A stretch of 64,000 nt of DNA. Origin: Streptomyces sp. NBC_00154 (GTDB lineage: Bacteria; Actinomycetota; Actinomycetes; Streptomycetales; Streptomycetaceae). The translations under genes were made by a program, and so were the position numbers. Under the pieces are notes generated by a model. The model ran no database searches. It was not told the DNA's origin and worked only from the letters and a program-made list of their open reading frames with translations. Positions within the stretch are counted from its first letter, which is position 1; each line of letters opens with the position of its first letter. Below are positions 1 to 7,612 of this stretch, piece by piece. Where the stretch lies: positions 5,152,501-5,216,500 of the forward strand of contig NZ_JAPEMI010000001.1 of NCBI RefSeq assembly GCF_026342835.1, in the 5' to 3' direction.

Positions 1-57
1 TACATCACCGGCACCACCGTCGACGTCTGCGGCGGCGTCAACCGATCCATCGCATAA
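1..57 (+). CDS. C-terminal end of a short-chain dehydrogenase/reductase (partial)
   Basis: The window opens inside a reading frame that ends at a TAA. The 18 visible residues (Y-I-T-G-T-T-V-D-V-C-G-G and onward) have the form of the C-terminal YxTGxxxxVDGG segment of SDR oxidoreductases of the FabG type, which helps form the dimer interface. The catalytic part lies outside the window. It reads in the same direction as the following ThDP enzyme, reductase and Rieske oxygenase genes, so it may be the dehydrogenase of the same catabolic operon. The substrate cannot be inferred. Confidence 0.6.
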   Translation, partial: YITGTTVDVCGGVNRSIA

Positions 58-102
58 CACCCACCCCCCACCCCCGTTCACGTACCTCAGGAGCGCAACG
101 AC

Positions 103-1764
103 ATGACCCAACCCAACGGCGGCGACCTGCTCGTCGAGACGCTGCGCGGACTCGGCGTCGACACGGTGTTCGGCATCGTCAGCGTGCACAACCTGCCGCT
201 CGTCGAAGCCGTGGACCGCGACCTGCGCTTCGTCCCCGTGCGCCACGAAGCCGCCGCAGTCAACGCGGCCGACGGCTACGCCCGCGCCACCGGACGCCTC
301 GGCTGCGCCCTCACCAGCACCGGCACCGGAGCGGGCAACGCAGCCGGCTCCCTCATCGAGTCCCTCAGCTCAGGCACCCCCGTCCTCCACATCACCGGCC
401 AGATCGACAGCGAATACCTCGGCTCCGGACGCGGCTTCATCCATGAGACCAAGGACCAGCTCGGCATGCTCCGCGCGGTCTCCACCCACGCCGTCACCGT
501 GACCGACGCCGCCGACGCGGGCGACATCCTCCGCGACGCCGCCGCCCGCGCCCTCACCGCCCCGCACGGCCCCGTCAGCGTCGAATGGCCCATCGACCTC
601 CAGTTCGCCCCCCAGCAGCTGACCGGCACCCCCGTACCCGCCGGCTCACCCCCGGCCCTGCCCGACCCGGCACTCCTCGACGAGGCCGCGGCCCTCCTCG
701 CCGCCGCACAGCGCCCCCTCGTCTGGGCCGGCGGCGGAGCCAACAGCGCCCGGCCCGAACTCGCCGCACTCCTCGTCGCGCTGAACGCCGGACTCGTCAC
801 CTCCAACTCCGGCCGCGGCTCCGTCCCCGAGTCCGACGAACGCGTCCTCGGCAACTACGCCACCGCCCCCGCCGGACGCGCCCTCCTCGCCGAAGCCGAC
901 GTGCTGCTCTCCATCGGCACCCACTTCCGCTCCAACGAGACCGCCGACTACAGCCTCGAACTGCCCTCGGTACACATCCAGCTGGACCTCGACCCGGCCG
1001 CCCCCGGCCGCGTCTACCCCGCCACCTGCGCCCTGCACGGCGACGCGGCCGCCGTCCTCACAGCCCTCCTGGAACGCATCAGCAGCAGCGGTACGGAGAC
1101 GGACTGGCCGGCCCGCGTACGCAAGGCCCGTAACGACGCCCGCAGCGCACAGCGCCACGCGATCGGCCCGCAGGCCGCAGTCAACGACGCGATCCGCGAC
1201 GCCTGCCCGCCCGCATCCGTCATCGCCCGCGACGTCACCATCCCCTCCTCCACCTGGGGAAACCGGCTGCTGGAAATCACCGACCCGGCGACCAACGTCT
1301 TCCCCCGCGGCGGAGGCATCGGACAAGGCCTCGCCATGGGCATCGGCGCCGCACTCGGCCGCCCCGACACCCCCACCGTCGTCATCGCAGGCGACGGCGG
1401 CCTCGCCGTCCACCTCGGCGAACTCCTCACCCTCGCCCAGGAGAAGCCCCGCCTCACCCTCCTCGTCTTCAACGACGGAGGCTACGGCGTCCTGCGCAAC
1501 ATGCAGGACACCCACTTCCCCCGCCGCTCCGGCGTCGACCTCACCACCCCCGACTTCGCCGCGCTCGCCGCCGCCGTCGGACTCCCGTACGCCCGGATCG
1601 CCACCGAAGCCGACGCCGGCCCCGTCATCAAGGAAGCCACCGCCTCCGACGGCCCCACCCTCGTCGAGATCGACCTCGCCGCACTCGGCCCGATGAACAC
1701 GCCGTTCACCCCGCCCGTCAAGCTCCCCTCGACCGCCACCGGACAAGGAGGCAACCCGCGATGA
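103..1764 (+). CDS. Thiamine diphosphate-dependent enzyme (acetolactate synthase/benzoylformate decarboxylase superfamily)
   Basis: This 553-residue protein has the three-domain layout of ThDP enzymes. The N-terminal PYR domain has the catalytic glutamate (E49 in RHEAAAVNAADGYARATG), followed by a central domain and a C-terminal PP domain with the GDGG...ND Mg-ThDP motif from about residue 430. Such enzymes decarboxylate or ligate 2-oxo acids. There is no obvious acetolactate synthase regulatory-subunit gene beside it. An ATGA overlap (4 nt) with the next gene, a PDR-type reductase, shows translational coupling. With the SDR, reductase and Rieske oxygenase it looks like part of a degradative pathway rather than branched-chain amino acid synthesis. 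The start is preceded by a CAGGAG Shine-Dalgarno sequence. Confidence 0.8.
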   Translation: MTQPNGGDLLVETLRGLGVDTVFGIVSVHNLPLVEAVDRDLRFVPVRHEAAAVNAADGYARATGRLGCALTSTGTGAGNAAGSLIESLSSGTPVLHITGQIDSEYLGSGRGFIHETKDQLGMLRAVSTHAVTVTDAADAGDILRDAAARALTAPHGPVSVEWPIDLQFAPQQLTGTPVPAGSPPALPDPALLDEAAALLAAAQRPLVWAGGGANSARPELAALLVALNAGLVTSNSGRGSVPESDERVLGNYATAPAGRALLAEADVLLSIGTHFRSNETADYSLELPSVHIQLDLDPAAPGRVYPATCALHGDAAAVLTALLERISSSGTETDWPARVRKARNDARSAQRHAIGPQAAVNDAIRDACPPASVIARDVTIPSSTWGNRLLEITDPATNVFPRGGGIGQGLAMGIGAALGRPDTPTVVIAGDGGLAVHLGELLTLAQEKPRLTLLVFNDGGYGVLRNMQDTHFPRRSGVDLTTPDFAALAAAVGLPYARIATEADAGPVIKEATASDGPTLVEIDLAALGPMNTPFTPPVKLPSTATGQGGNPR

Positions 1765-2726
1765 CCACCACCGGACAAGAACCTCAGCTCGACCTGCTCG
1801 TCCACCGCATGACCTGGGAAGCCGACGGCGTCCTCGGCATCGAACTCACCCACCCGGACGGCACCCCCCTCCCCGCCTGGCAGCCCGGTGCCCACATCGA
1901 CGTACACACCGGCGGACACATCCGCCAGTACTCCCTGTGCTCCGACCCCGCCGACCCCACCCACTGGCGCATCGGCATCCTCAAGGAACCCGCATCCCGC
2001 GGCGGCTCCGCCCACATCCACACCCAGCTGCGGCCCGGCCAGACCCTCCGCGTCCAAGGCCCCCGCAACCACTTCGAACTCGACGCCGACAACAACGCCG
2101 GAAGTTACCTCTTCATCGCAGGCGGCATCGGCATCACCCCGATCCTCGCCATGGCCCGCGAAGCGACCCGCCGCGCCATCCCGTGGCGCCTCGTCCACGG
2201 CGGCCGCACCCGCACCTCCATGGCCTTCGGTGCCGAACTCACCGCACTCGCCGAACTCCCCGGCGGATCAGTCGAATTCGTCCCCCAGGACGAGCAGGGC
2301 CACATCGACCTCGACACCCTCCTCGGCGACCTCCCCGCAGACACCCAGGTCTACTGCTGCGGACCGGAACCCCTCCTCGCCGCCGTCGAGGAACGCTGCC
2401 CCACCGCCCGCACGGAACGCTTCGCCGCCCCGACGGCGGCCCCTCGCGACGGAGAGGACACCGGCTTCGACGTCGTCTGCTCCCGCACCGGAACCACCGT
2501 CCAGGTCGGCCCCGACACCTCGGTCCTGGACGCACTGGAAGGCGCCGGAATCTCCGTACCCTCCTCCTGCCGCGACGGCATCTGCGGCACCTGCGAGACC
2601 AAAGTCCTCGAAGGCACCCCCGACCACCGGGACTTCCTGCTCTCCGACAGCGAGAGGGCCGCCGGCGCCTCGATGATGCTCTGCGTCTCCCGCGCCTGCA
2701 CCCCGCGCCTCGTCCTCGACCTCTGA
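1761..2726 (+). CDS. PDR/VanB-type oxidoreductase (flavin reductase with plant-type ferredoxin domain)
   Basis: The 321 residues form a one-polypeptide electron-transfer chain. Residues about 8-105 are a flavin-binding barrel with the RQYSLCSDP motif, about 110-220 an NAD-binding domain (GGIGITPILAMA), and the last 85 residues a plant-type [2Fe-2S] domain with Cys-x4-Cys-x2-Cys (CRDGICGTC) and a fourth Cys in MMLCVSRA. This is the phthalate dioxygenase reductase/VanB architecture, which passes electrons from NAD(P)H to a Rieske oxygenase. The Rieske oxygenase two genes downstream (2978-4051) is its obvious partner. It starts within the stop codon of the ThDP enzyme gene. Confidence 0.88.
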   Translation: MTTTGQEPQLDLLVHRMTWEADGVLGIELTHPDGTPLPAWQPGAHIDVHTGGHIRQYSLCSDPADPTHWRIGILKEPASRGGSAHIHTQLRPGQTLRVQGPRNHFELDADNNAGSYLFIAGGIGITPILAMAREATRRAIPWRLVHGGRTRTSMAFGAELTALAELPGGSVEFVPQDEQGHIDLDTLLGDLPADTQVYCCGPEPLLAAVEERCPTARTERFAAPTAAPRDGEDTGFDVVCSRTGTTVQVGPDTSVLDALEGAGISVPSSCRDGICGTCETKVLEGTPDHRDFLLSDSERAAGASMMLCVSRACTPRLVLDL

Positions 2727-2748
2727 ACCACCCCCGAAGGGAGCCGAC

Positions 2749-2970
2749 ATGACCACCCCGCAGTACCTCAACCCCCACCAGGCACGCACCGCCGACCCCA
2801 CCCCGTACGAGAAGAAACTCGCCGCCGTGATCGAGGACGTCTTCGGCAGCGGCGCCCACGACCTGCCCGGCCTCGTCGCCGGACTCAACGCTCGCGACCT
2901 GCCCGCCCCCGACGGCAACCCGTGGACCGAGGACACCTTCCGCACCGAGATGCGACGACTGGGAGCGTGA
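2749..2970 (+). CDS. Small recombinase-like helix-turn-helix protein
   Basis: This is a 73-residue protein with a GGGAGCC Shine-Dalgarno sequence before its ATG. The C-terminal half (LPGLVAGLNARDLPAPDGNPWTEDTF...) resembles the HTH region of large serine recombinases, where a loop between LN and PWT precedes the recognition helix. No catalytic domain is present, so it is not a recombinase. From memory, short proteins of this type occur beside Rieske oxygenase genes in actinobacteria and are named recombinase-like HTH proteins. Its role is unknown; it could regulate the cluster or stabilise the oxygenase. It lies 22 nt after the reductase and 7 nt before the oxygenase, clearly in one operon. 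Confidence 0.7.
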   Translation: MTTPQYLNPHQARTADPTPYEKKLAAVIEDVFGSGAHDLPGLVAGLNARDLPAPDGNPWTEDTFRTEMRRLGA

Positions 2971-2977
2971 AACGACC

Positions 2978-4051
2978 ATGACCACCGACACCGCAACACA
3001 CACGGGCGAGACCACCCGGCCCTCCGAAGTCGCCCGCCCCGGCAACCGCACCGCCGACCGTCTCTTCGACACCGGCATACGCAACCAGTGGTACGCCGTC
3101 TGCCCCTCCGACTTCGTCCCCGCCGGCGGCATGAAGCGCCTCACCCTCCTCGGCGAGGAATGGCTCCTCTTCCGCCGCGCCGACGGCACCCTCCACATGC
3201 TGGAGGACCGCTGCCCCCACCGCGGCGCCCGCCTCTCGCTCGGCAAACACCTCGGCGACCGGATCGCCTGCTGGTACCACGGCGTCCAGGTCGACGGCAC
3301 CGGCACCGTCGCCGCCGTACCCGGCCTGCCCGGCTGCAACCTCGAAGGCAAACAGCTCGTCGCCGCACCCCACGTCATCGAGGCCGGCGGCGCGATCCTC
3401 GCCTACTTCGGCGACAACGAAAACCCCGAACCGGCCCCCCTCGTCCTGCCGGAACAGCTCACCGACCCCGACGTCTCGGCCTTCCTCTGCTACGCGGAGT
3501 GGAACGTCAACTGGCGCTACGCCGTCGAGAACCTCCTCGACCCCATGCACGGATCGTTCCTGCACCGCGACTCGCACAGCATGTCCGAAGGGCAGACCAC
3601 CGCCCGCTTCCGGATCCGCGAGACCGAACGCGGCTTCTTCTTCGAGAAGACCGACCAGAGCGGCGTGAACTTCGACTGGGTCGAACTCTGCCGCACCGGC
3701 ATCGACTGGGTCGACCTGACCATCCCGTACCCGCCCACCGCCGGCCCCGGCGGCCCGTTCGGCATCGTCGGCATGGCCACCCCCATCGACGAGGACCGCT
3801 GCGCCGTCTTCTTCTGGCGCTACCGCCGCGTCACGGACTGGCAGCGCGACACCTGGCGCTTCCTCTACAAGACCGTGCTGGAGGACCGCCACTGGGACGT
3901 CCTCGAACAGGACCGGATCATGCTCGAAGAGCTCCGCAGCGACGCCGACCAGGCGGAGAACCTGTACCAGCACGACCTGGGTGTCGTCCGCGTCCGCCGC
4001 ATGTACCGCACGGAAGCAGAGGCCCAGGCCCGGGCGAACGCCACCGGCTGA
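2978..4051 (+). CDS. Rieske non-heme iron oxygenase, alpha subunit
   Basis: The 357-residue terminal oxygenase has an N-terminal Rieske [2Fe-2S] domain with the paired motifs CPHR and CWYHG (Cys-x-His...Cys-x2-His). Its C-terminal catalytic domain carries an iron-binding His-x4-His (NLLDPMHGSFLHRDS). These enzymes hydroxylate or demethylate aromatic or quaternary-amine substrates using O2 and electrons from a reductase. The reductase at 1761-2726 is the likely partner. No small beta subunit gene is present, which fits the alpha-only (phthalate/vanillate/carnitine-type) group. The substrate is not predictable from the sequence. Transcription should end at the 17-bp hairpin 24 nt downstream. 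Confidence 0.88.
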   Translation: MTTDTATHTGETTRPSEVARPGNRTADRLFDTGIRNQWYAVCPSDFVPAGGMKRLTLLGEEWLLFRRADGTLHMLEDRCPHRGARLSLGKHLGDRIACWYHGVQVDGTGTVAAVPGLPGCNLEGKQLVAAPHVIEAGGAILAYFGDNENPEPAPLVLPEQLTDPDVSAFLCYAEWNVNWRYAVENLLDPMHGSFLHRDSHSMSEGQTTARFRIRETERGFFFEKTDQSGVNFDWVELCRTGIDWVDLTIPYPPTAGPGGPFGIVGMATPIDEDRCAVFFWRYRRVTDWQRDTWRFLYKTVLEDRHWDVLEQDRIMLEELRSDADQAENLYQHDLGVVRVRRMYRTEAEAQARANATG

Positions 4052-4074
4052 GCCGCCTCGAACACAAAGATGTC

Positions 4075-4121
4075 CTCGATCGCCGGACGGGCTCGATCAC
4101 CGAACCCGTCCGGCGATCGAG
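4075..4121. terminator. Strong bidirectional hairpin between the Rieske operon and marR-like gene
   Basis: A perfect 17-bp inverted repeat (arms 4075-4091 and 4105-4121, 13-nt loop) lies between two convergent genes. A second, longer-range repeat (4071-4082 with 4177-4188) shares the left arm and could form an alternative structure. Termination in both directions is the simplest reading. Confidence 0.75.
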
Positions 4122-4211
4122 GTTCACGCACGGGCCGGGTAATTCCCAACCTGTCCGGCAAATCGGTCTCGTTCCGCGATCGAGGACAAAGCGGCCACGG
4201 GCGGCCCCGCC

Positions 4212-4754
4212 CTACCCCTCCTCGCCCGCCCCCTCCTCCGCCGCCAGCACGGACCGCTCCAACTTCTCCAACAACCGCGCCAACTGCCGGCACTCCGCAG
4301 GAGTGAGCCCCGCCAGCATCCGCCGCTCGTTCTCCAAATGCTCCGAGAACAGCTCGTCGATCGTCGACAGACCCTCGTCCGTCAACCGCGAATGCACCAC
4401 CCGACGGTCCTGCGGATCCCGCTCCCGCAGAATCAGCCCGTCCTTCTCCAGCCGGTCGATCCGCAACGTCACACCGGCCGAACTGATCAGCCCGGAGTCC
4501 GCCAGCTCACCCGCCGTACGACGGAACGGCGCACCCGCCCTGCGCAACGCGGTCAGCACATCGAACCCCGCCATCGACAGGCCCTTGCGCTCCACCGGCC
4601 GCGAAATCGCCGCGCTGTACCGCAGGAACGCCCGATGCAGCCGGCCGAACACCTCCAGCGGAGCCGTATCCAGATCCGGCCGCTCCCGCCGCCAGTCCTC
4701 GACGATCGACGCCACCGCATCCTGCCGCGTAGCGGAAGCCGTCTTCTTCGCCAT
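4212..4754 (-). CDS. MarR-family transcriptional regulator
   Basis: This 180-residue protein has the MarR winged-helix core. It contains RTAGELADSGLISSAGVTLRIDRLEKDGLILRERDPQDRRVVHSRLTDEG-type features: the recognition helix around SSAGVTLRIDRL and the wing DPQDRRVVHSRLT. The start chosen is the ATG at 4754, which begins MAKKTASATRQD. Longer in-frame extensions upstream have no Shine-Dalgarno sequence. It is convergent with the Rieske operon and divergent from pepN. A near-perfect palindrome at 4787-4797, 33 nt before its start, is a good autoregulatory operator. It probably controls itself and possibly the catabolic cluster; a ligand cannot be named. Confidence 0.88.
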   Translation of the reverse strand: MAKKTASATRQDAVASIVEDWRRERPDLDTAPLEVFGRLHRAFLRYSAAISRPVERKGLSMAGFDVLTALRRAGAPFRRTAGELADSGLISSAGVTLRIDRLEKDGLILRERDPQDRRVVHSRLTDEGLSTIDELFSEHLENERRMLAGLTPAECRQLARLLEKLERSVLAAEEGAGEEG

Positions 4755-4786
4755 CCCGGGCACCCTCCGTGCAGGAACACAATGGG

Positions 4787-4797
4787 TAAGAATCTTA
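4787..4797. promoter_or_regulatory. Candidate MarR operator palindrome
   Basis: TAAGA-A-TCTTA is a perfect 11-bp palindrome, flanked by GGG on the left and (G)CCC on the right, in an otherwise GC-rich stretch. It sits 32 nt upstream of the marR-like start codon and 120 nt upstream of pepN. MarR proteins typically bind such inverted repeats, so autoregulation is inferred. Confidence 0.5.
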
Positions 4798-4917
4798 GCC
4801 CTCAAAGGCCACCCGCGGCCGCGCAGCCACCCACCTGCACCGCACCCCGCCCACCGCGCACTCAGCCCTGCGAGAACCCCACTGCGCACCCCCCACGCCA
4901 TGCGGCAGCATGGATCC

Positions 4918-7422
4918 ATGTCCGTACTGACGCGCAACGAAGCGCAGACCCGAGCCCAGTTCCTCGACGTACACCGGTACACGATCGACCTCGATCTGAC
5001 CACGGGTGAGGACACCTTCGACTCCCGCACCGTCATCCAGTTCACCGCCCTCGCGGCCGGAGACACCTTCGTCGAACTCAAGCCCGCCACCCTGCGCTCC
5101 ATCAGCCTCGACGGACACCCCCTCGACCCCGCCGACCTCACCGAGAACCGGTACCCGCTCACCGCACTCACCGCCGGCCCGCACGAACTGCGCATCGACG
5201 CCGCCATGCGCTACTCCCGCACCGGTGAAGGCATGCACCGCTTCACCGACCCCACCGACGGCGAAACGTACCTCTACACCCAGCTCTTCATGGAAGACGT
5301 CCAACGCGTCTTCGCCGCATTCGACCAGCCCGACCTCAAATCCGTCTTCGCCCTCACCGTCACCGCCCCCGAAAGCTGGACCGTCCTCGGCAACGGCATC
5401 GCCGAACACACCGGCGACGGCCGGTGGACCATCGCCCCCACACCACTGATCTCCACCTACCTCGTCGCCGTCGCCGCAGGCCCCTGGCACTCCGTCACCA
5501 CCGAGCACGCCGGACTGCCCTTCGGCATCCACTGCCGCCGCTCCCTCGCCCCCCACCTCGACGCCGACGCCGACGAAATCCTCGACATCACCCGCGCCTG
5601 CTTCGACCGGTACCACGAGAAGTTCGACGAGCCCTACCCCTTCGACTCCTACGACCAGGCCTTCGTCCCCGAATTCAACGCCGGCGCCATGGAGAACCCC
5701 GGGCTCGTCACCTTCCGCGACGAATTCATCTACCGCTCAGCCGTCACCGACACCGAACGCCAGACCCGCGCCATGGTCATCGCCCACGAAATGGCCCACA
5801 TGTGGTTCGGCGACCTCGTCACCCTCGCCTGGTGGGACGACATCTGGCTCAACGAGTCCTTCGCCGAATACATGGGCTACCAGACCCTCACCGAAGCCAC
5901 CCGCTTCACCGACACCTGGGTCGACTTCGGCGTAGCCCGCAAGGGCTGGGGATACGACGCCGACCAACGCCCCTCCACCCACCCCGTCGCCCCCGACCCC
6001 GCCGCCGTCCCCGACACCGCATCCGCCATGCTCAACTTCGACGGCATCTCCTACGCCAAGGGCGCATCCGCCCTGCGCCAACTCGTCGCCTGGCTCGGCG
6101 AAAAAGACTTCCTCACCGGCATCAACACCCACTTCGCCCGACACAAATTCGCCAACGCCACCCTCGCCGACTTCATCGACAACCTCGCCTCCGCCACCGA
6201 CCGCAACGTCCACGCCTGGGCCGAACAATGGCTCCGCACCACCGGCGTCGACACCCTCACCCCCCACGTCGACGAATCCGACGGCGCCTGGTCCATCACC
6301 ATCGACCAGCAGGGCCACCGCCCCCACCGCATCGCCGTCGGCGCCTACGACCACGCCCTCGACACCCAGCCGGGACCCGACCGCCTCACCCTGCGCGACC
6401 GCTTCGAACTGGACGTCCCCCACAACAACACCGCCAAGATCCACACCGGGCGCCGCCCCGCCCTCGTCGTCCCCAACGACAACGACCTCACCTACGCCAA
6501 GGTCCGCCTCGACCCCGAATCCTGGAGCACCGCACTCCACACCCTCTCCGGCATCCCCGACGCCCTCACCCGAGCCGTCATCTGGAACACCGCCCGCGAC
6601 ATGGTCCGCGACGGCGAACTCCACCCCGCCACCTACCTCCGCACAGCCCGCACCCACCTCCCGCACGAAACCGACCTGGCGCTCGTCCAAGGCGTCCTCA
6701 CCTTCGCCGACACTCAGATCACCCGCCGCTACACCACCCCCGACAACCGCCCCGCCGCCCACGCCACCCTCACCGACCTCTGCCGCGACCTCATCCGCCG
6801 CACCGAGGACGGCACCAACCCCGGTCTCCGCCTCACCGCCGTACGCCACCTCATCGACGCCGCCACCCAACCCGACACCATCCAGGACTGGCTCACCAAC
6901 GGCAGCGTCCCCGGCGGCCCCGAGCTCGACCCCGAACTCCGCTGGCGCATCCTCACCCGACTCGCCGTCCTCGGCGCCACCGACGAAACCACCATCACCA
7001 CCGAACTCGAACACGACCCCAGCGCCACCGGCCAGGAAGGCGCCGCCCGCTGCCGCGCCGCCCTGCCCACCCCCGAAGCCAAAGCCACCGCCTGGCACAG
7101 CCTGTTCAACGACGACACCCTCTCCAACTACCTCTTCAGCGCCACCGCCCAAGGCTTCTGGCAACCCGAACAGGCCGACCTCGTCCACACCTACGTCCCG
7201 CGCTACTACCCCGAAGCCACCGCACTCGCCGCCCGCCGCGGCCCCGCCATCGCCGAAGCCGCAGGCCGCTACGCCTTCCCCCACTACGCCATCGACACCG
7301 ACAACCTCCACCATGGCGAACAAGCCCTGAACGACCCCACCCTCATCCCCGCCCTCCACCGCAAACTCACCGACCAGATCGACGACCTGCGCCGAGCCCT
7401 CGCCGTACGCAACGCCCACTGA
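4918..7422 (+). CDS. pepN: Aminopeptidase N (M1 zinc metallopeptidase)
   Basis: The 834-residue enzyme matches the length of Streptomyces PepN. The exopeptidase motif GAMEN is at residues 256-260, and the zinc site is HEMAH at 290-294 with the third ligand E313 in WLNESF (HExxH-x18-E). The C-terminal half is the helical ERAP1-like domain. It removes N-terminal residues from peptides in the cytoplasm; no signal peptide is present. The ATG at 4918 was chosen because MSVLTRNEAQ matches the usual N-terminus of the family. Glu, Gln and Lys codons end mostly in A (GAA, CAA, AAA), unlike genes beyond 25 kb. A hairpin at 7459-7499 ends the unit. Confidence 0.95.
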   Translation: MSVLTRNEAQTRAQFLDVHRYTIDLDLTTGEDTFDSRTVIQFTALAAGDTFVELKPATLRSISLDGHPLDPADLTENRYPLTALTAGPHELRIDAAMRYSRTGEGMHRFTDPTDGETYLYTQLFMEDVQRVFAAFDQPDLKSVFALTVTAPESWTVLGNGIAEHTGDGRWTIAPTPLISTYLVAVAAGPWHSVTTEHAGLPFGIHCRRSLAPHLDADADEILDITRACFDRYHEKFDEPYPFDSYDQAFVPEFNAGAMENPGLVTFRDEFIYRSAVTDTERQTRAMVIAHEMAHMWFGDLVTLAWWDDIWLNESFAEYMGYQTLTEATRFTDTWVDFGVARKGWGYDADQRPSTHPVAPDPAAVPDTASAMLNFDGISYAKGASALRQLVAWLGEKDFLTGINTHFARHKFANATLADFIDNLASATDRNVHAWAEQWLRTTGVDTLTPHVDESDGAWSITIDQQGHRPHRIAVGAYDHALDTQPGPDRLTLRDRFELDVPHNNTAKIHTGRRPALVVPNDNDLTYAKVRLDPESWSTALHTLSGIPDALTRAVIWNTARDMVRDGELHPATYLRTARTHLPHETDLALVQGVLTFADTQITRRYTTPDNRPAAHATLTDLCRDLIRRTEDGTNPGLRLTAVRHLIDAATQPDTIQDWLTNGSVPGGPELDPELRWRILTRLAVLGATDETTITTELEHDPSATGQEGAARCRAALPTPEAKATAWHSLFNDDTLSNYLFSATAQGFWQPEQADLVHTYVPRYYPEATALAARRGPAIAEAAGRYAFPHYAIDTDNLHHGEQALNDPTLIPALHRKLTDQIDDLRRALAVRNAH

Positions 7423-7458
7423 CCCACCACACCGACACCCCCGCACACCGCAGCACCC

Positions 7459-7499
7459 GTGCCCGGCGCCACCCCACCACAAGGGGAGACGCCGGGCAC
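7459..7499 (+). terminator. Hairpin terminator downstream of pepN
   Basis: A perfect 10-bp outer stem (7459-7468/7490-7499, GTGCCCGGCG paired with CGCCGGGCAC) is extended by an inner CCCC/GGGG stem closing on ACCACAA. No U-tract follows, as is usual in Streptomyces. Confidence 0.7.
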
Positions 7500-7612
7500 A
7501 GCCATACCACCGGCACCCCCCGACAACCCCCCACCCCCCACCGCCCGTCCCCCTTTCGGGTTCAGATCACCGGGCTCACCGGCCGCGCCACCAGAAACCC
7601 GGACAAGCTGGC

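Noticed and set aside
2749..2970. Site-specific recombinase fragment marking an integrated element
   Set aside because: The protein is complete with its own ribosome binding site and is embedded in a tight operon; no attachment sites or other mobile genes are seen.
3088..4917. Long open frame continuous with pepN upstream of 4918
   Set aside because: It runs through the Rieske gene and the MarR gene in other frames and is a product of GC-rich codon structure.
4212..5207. N-terminally extended form of the MarR protein starting near 5207
   Set aside because: The extension covers the pepN start on the other strand, has no Shine-Dalgarno sequence and no MarR homology; the ATG at 4754 is the natural start.
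7423..7612. Possible DmdR iron box upstream of the DesA-like gene (GGGCTCACCGG near 7573)
   Set aside because: Only one half resembles the known iron-box sequence; the other half does not match, so iron control is not supported.
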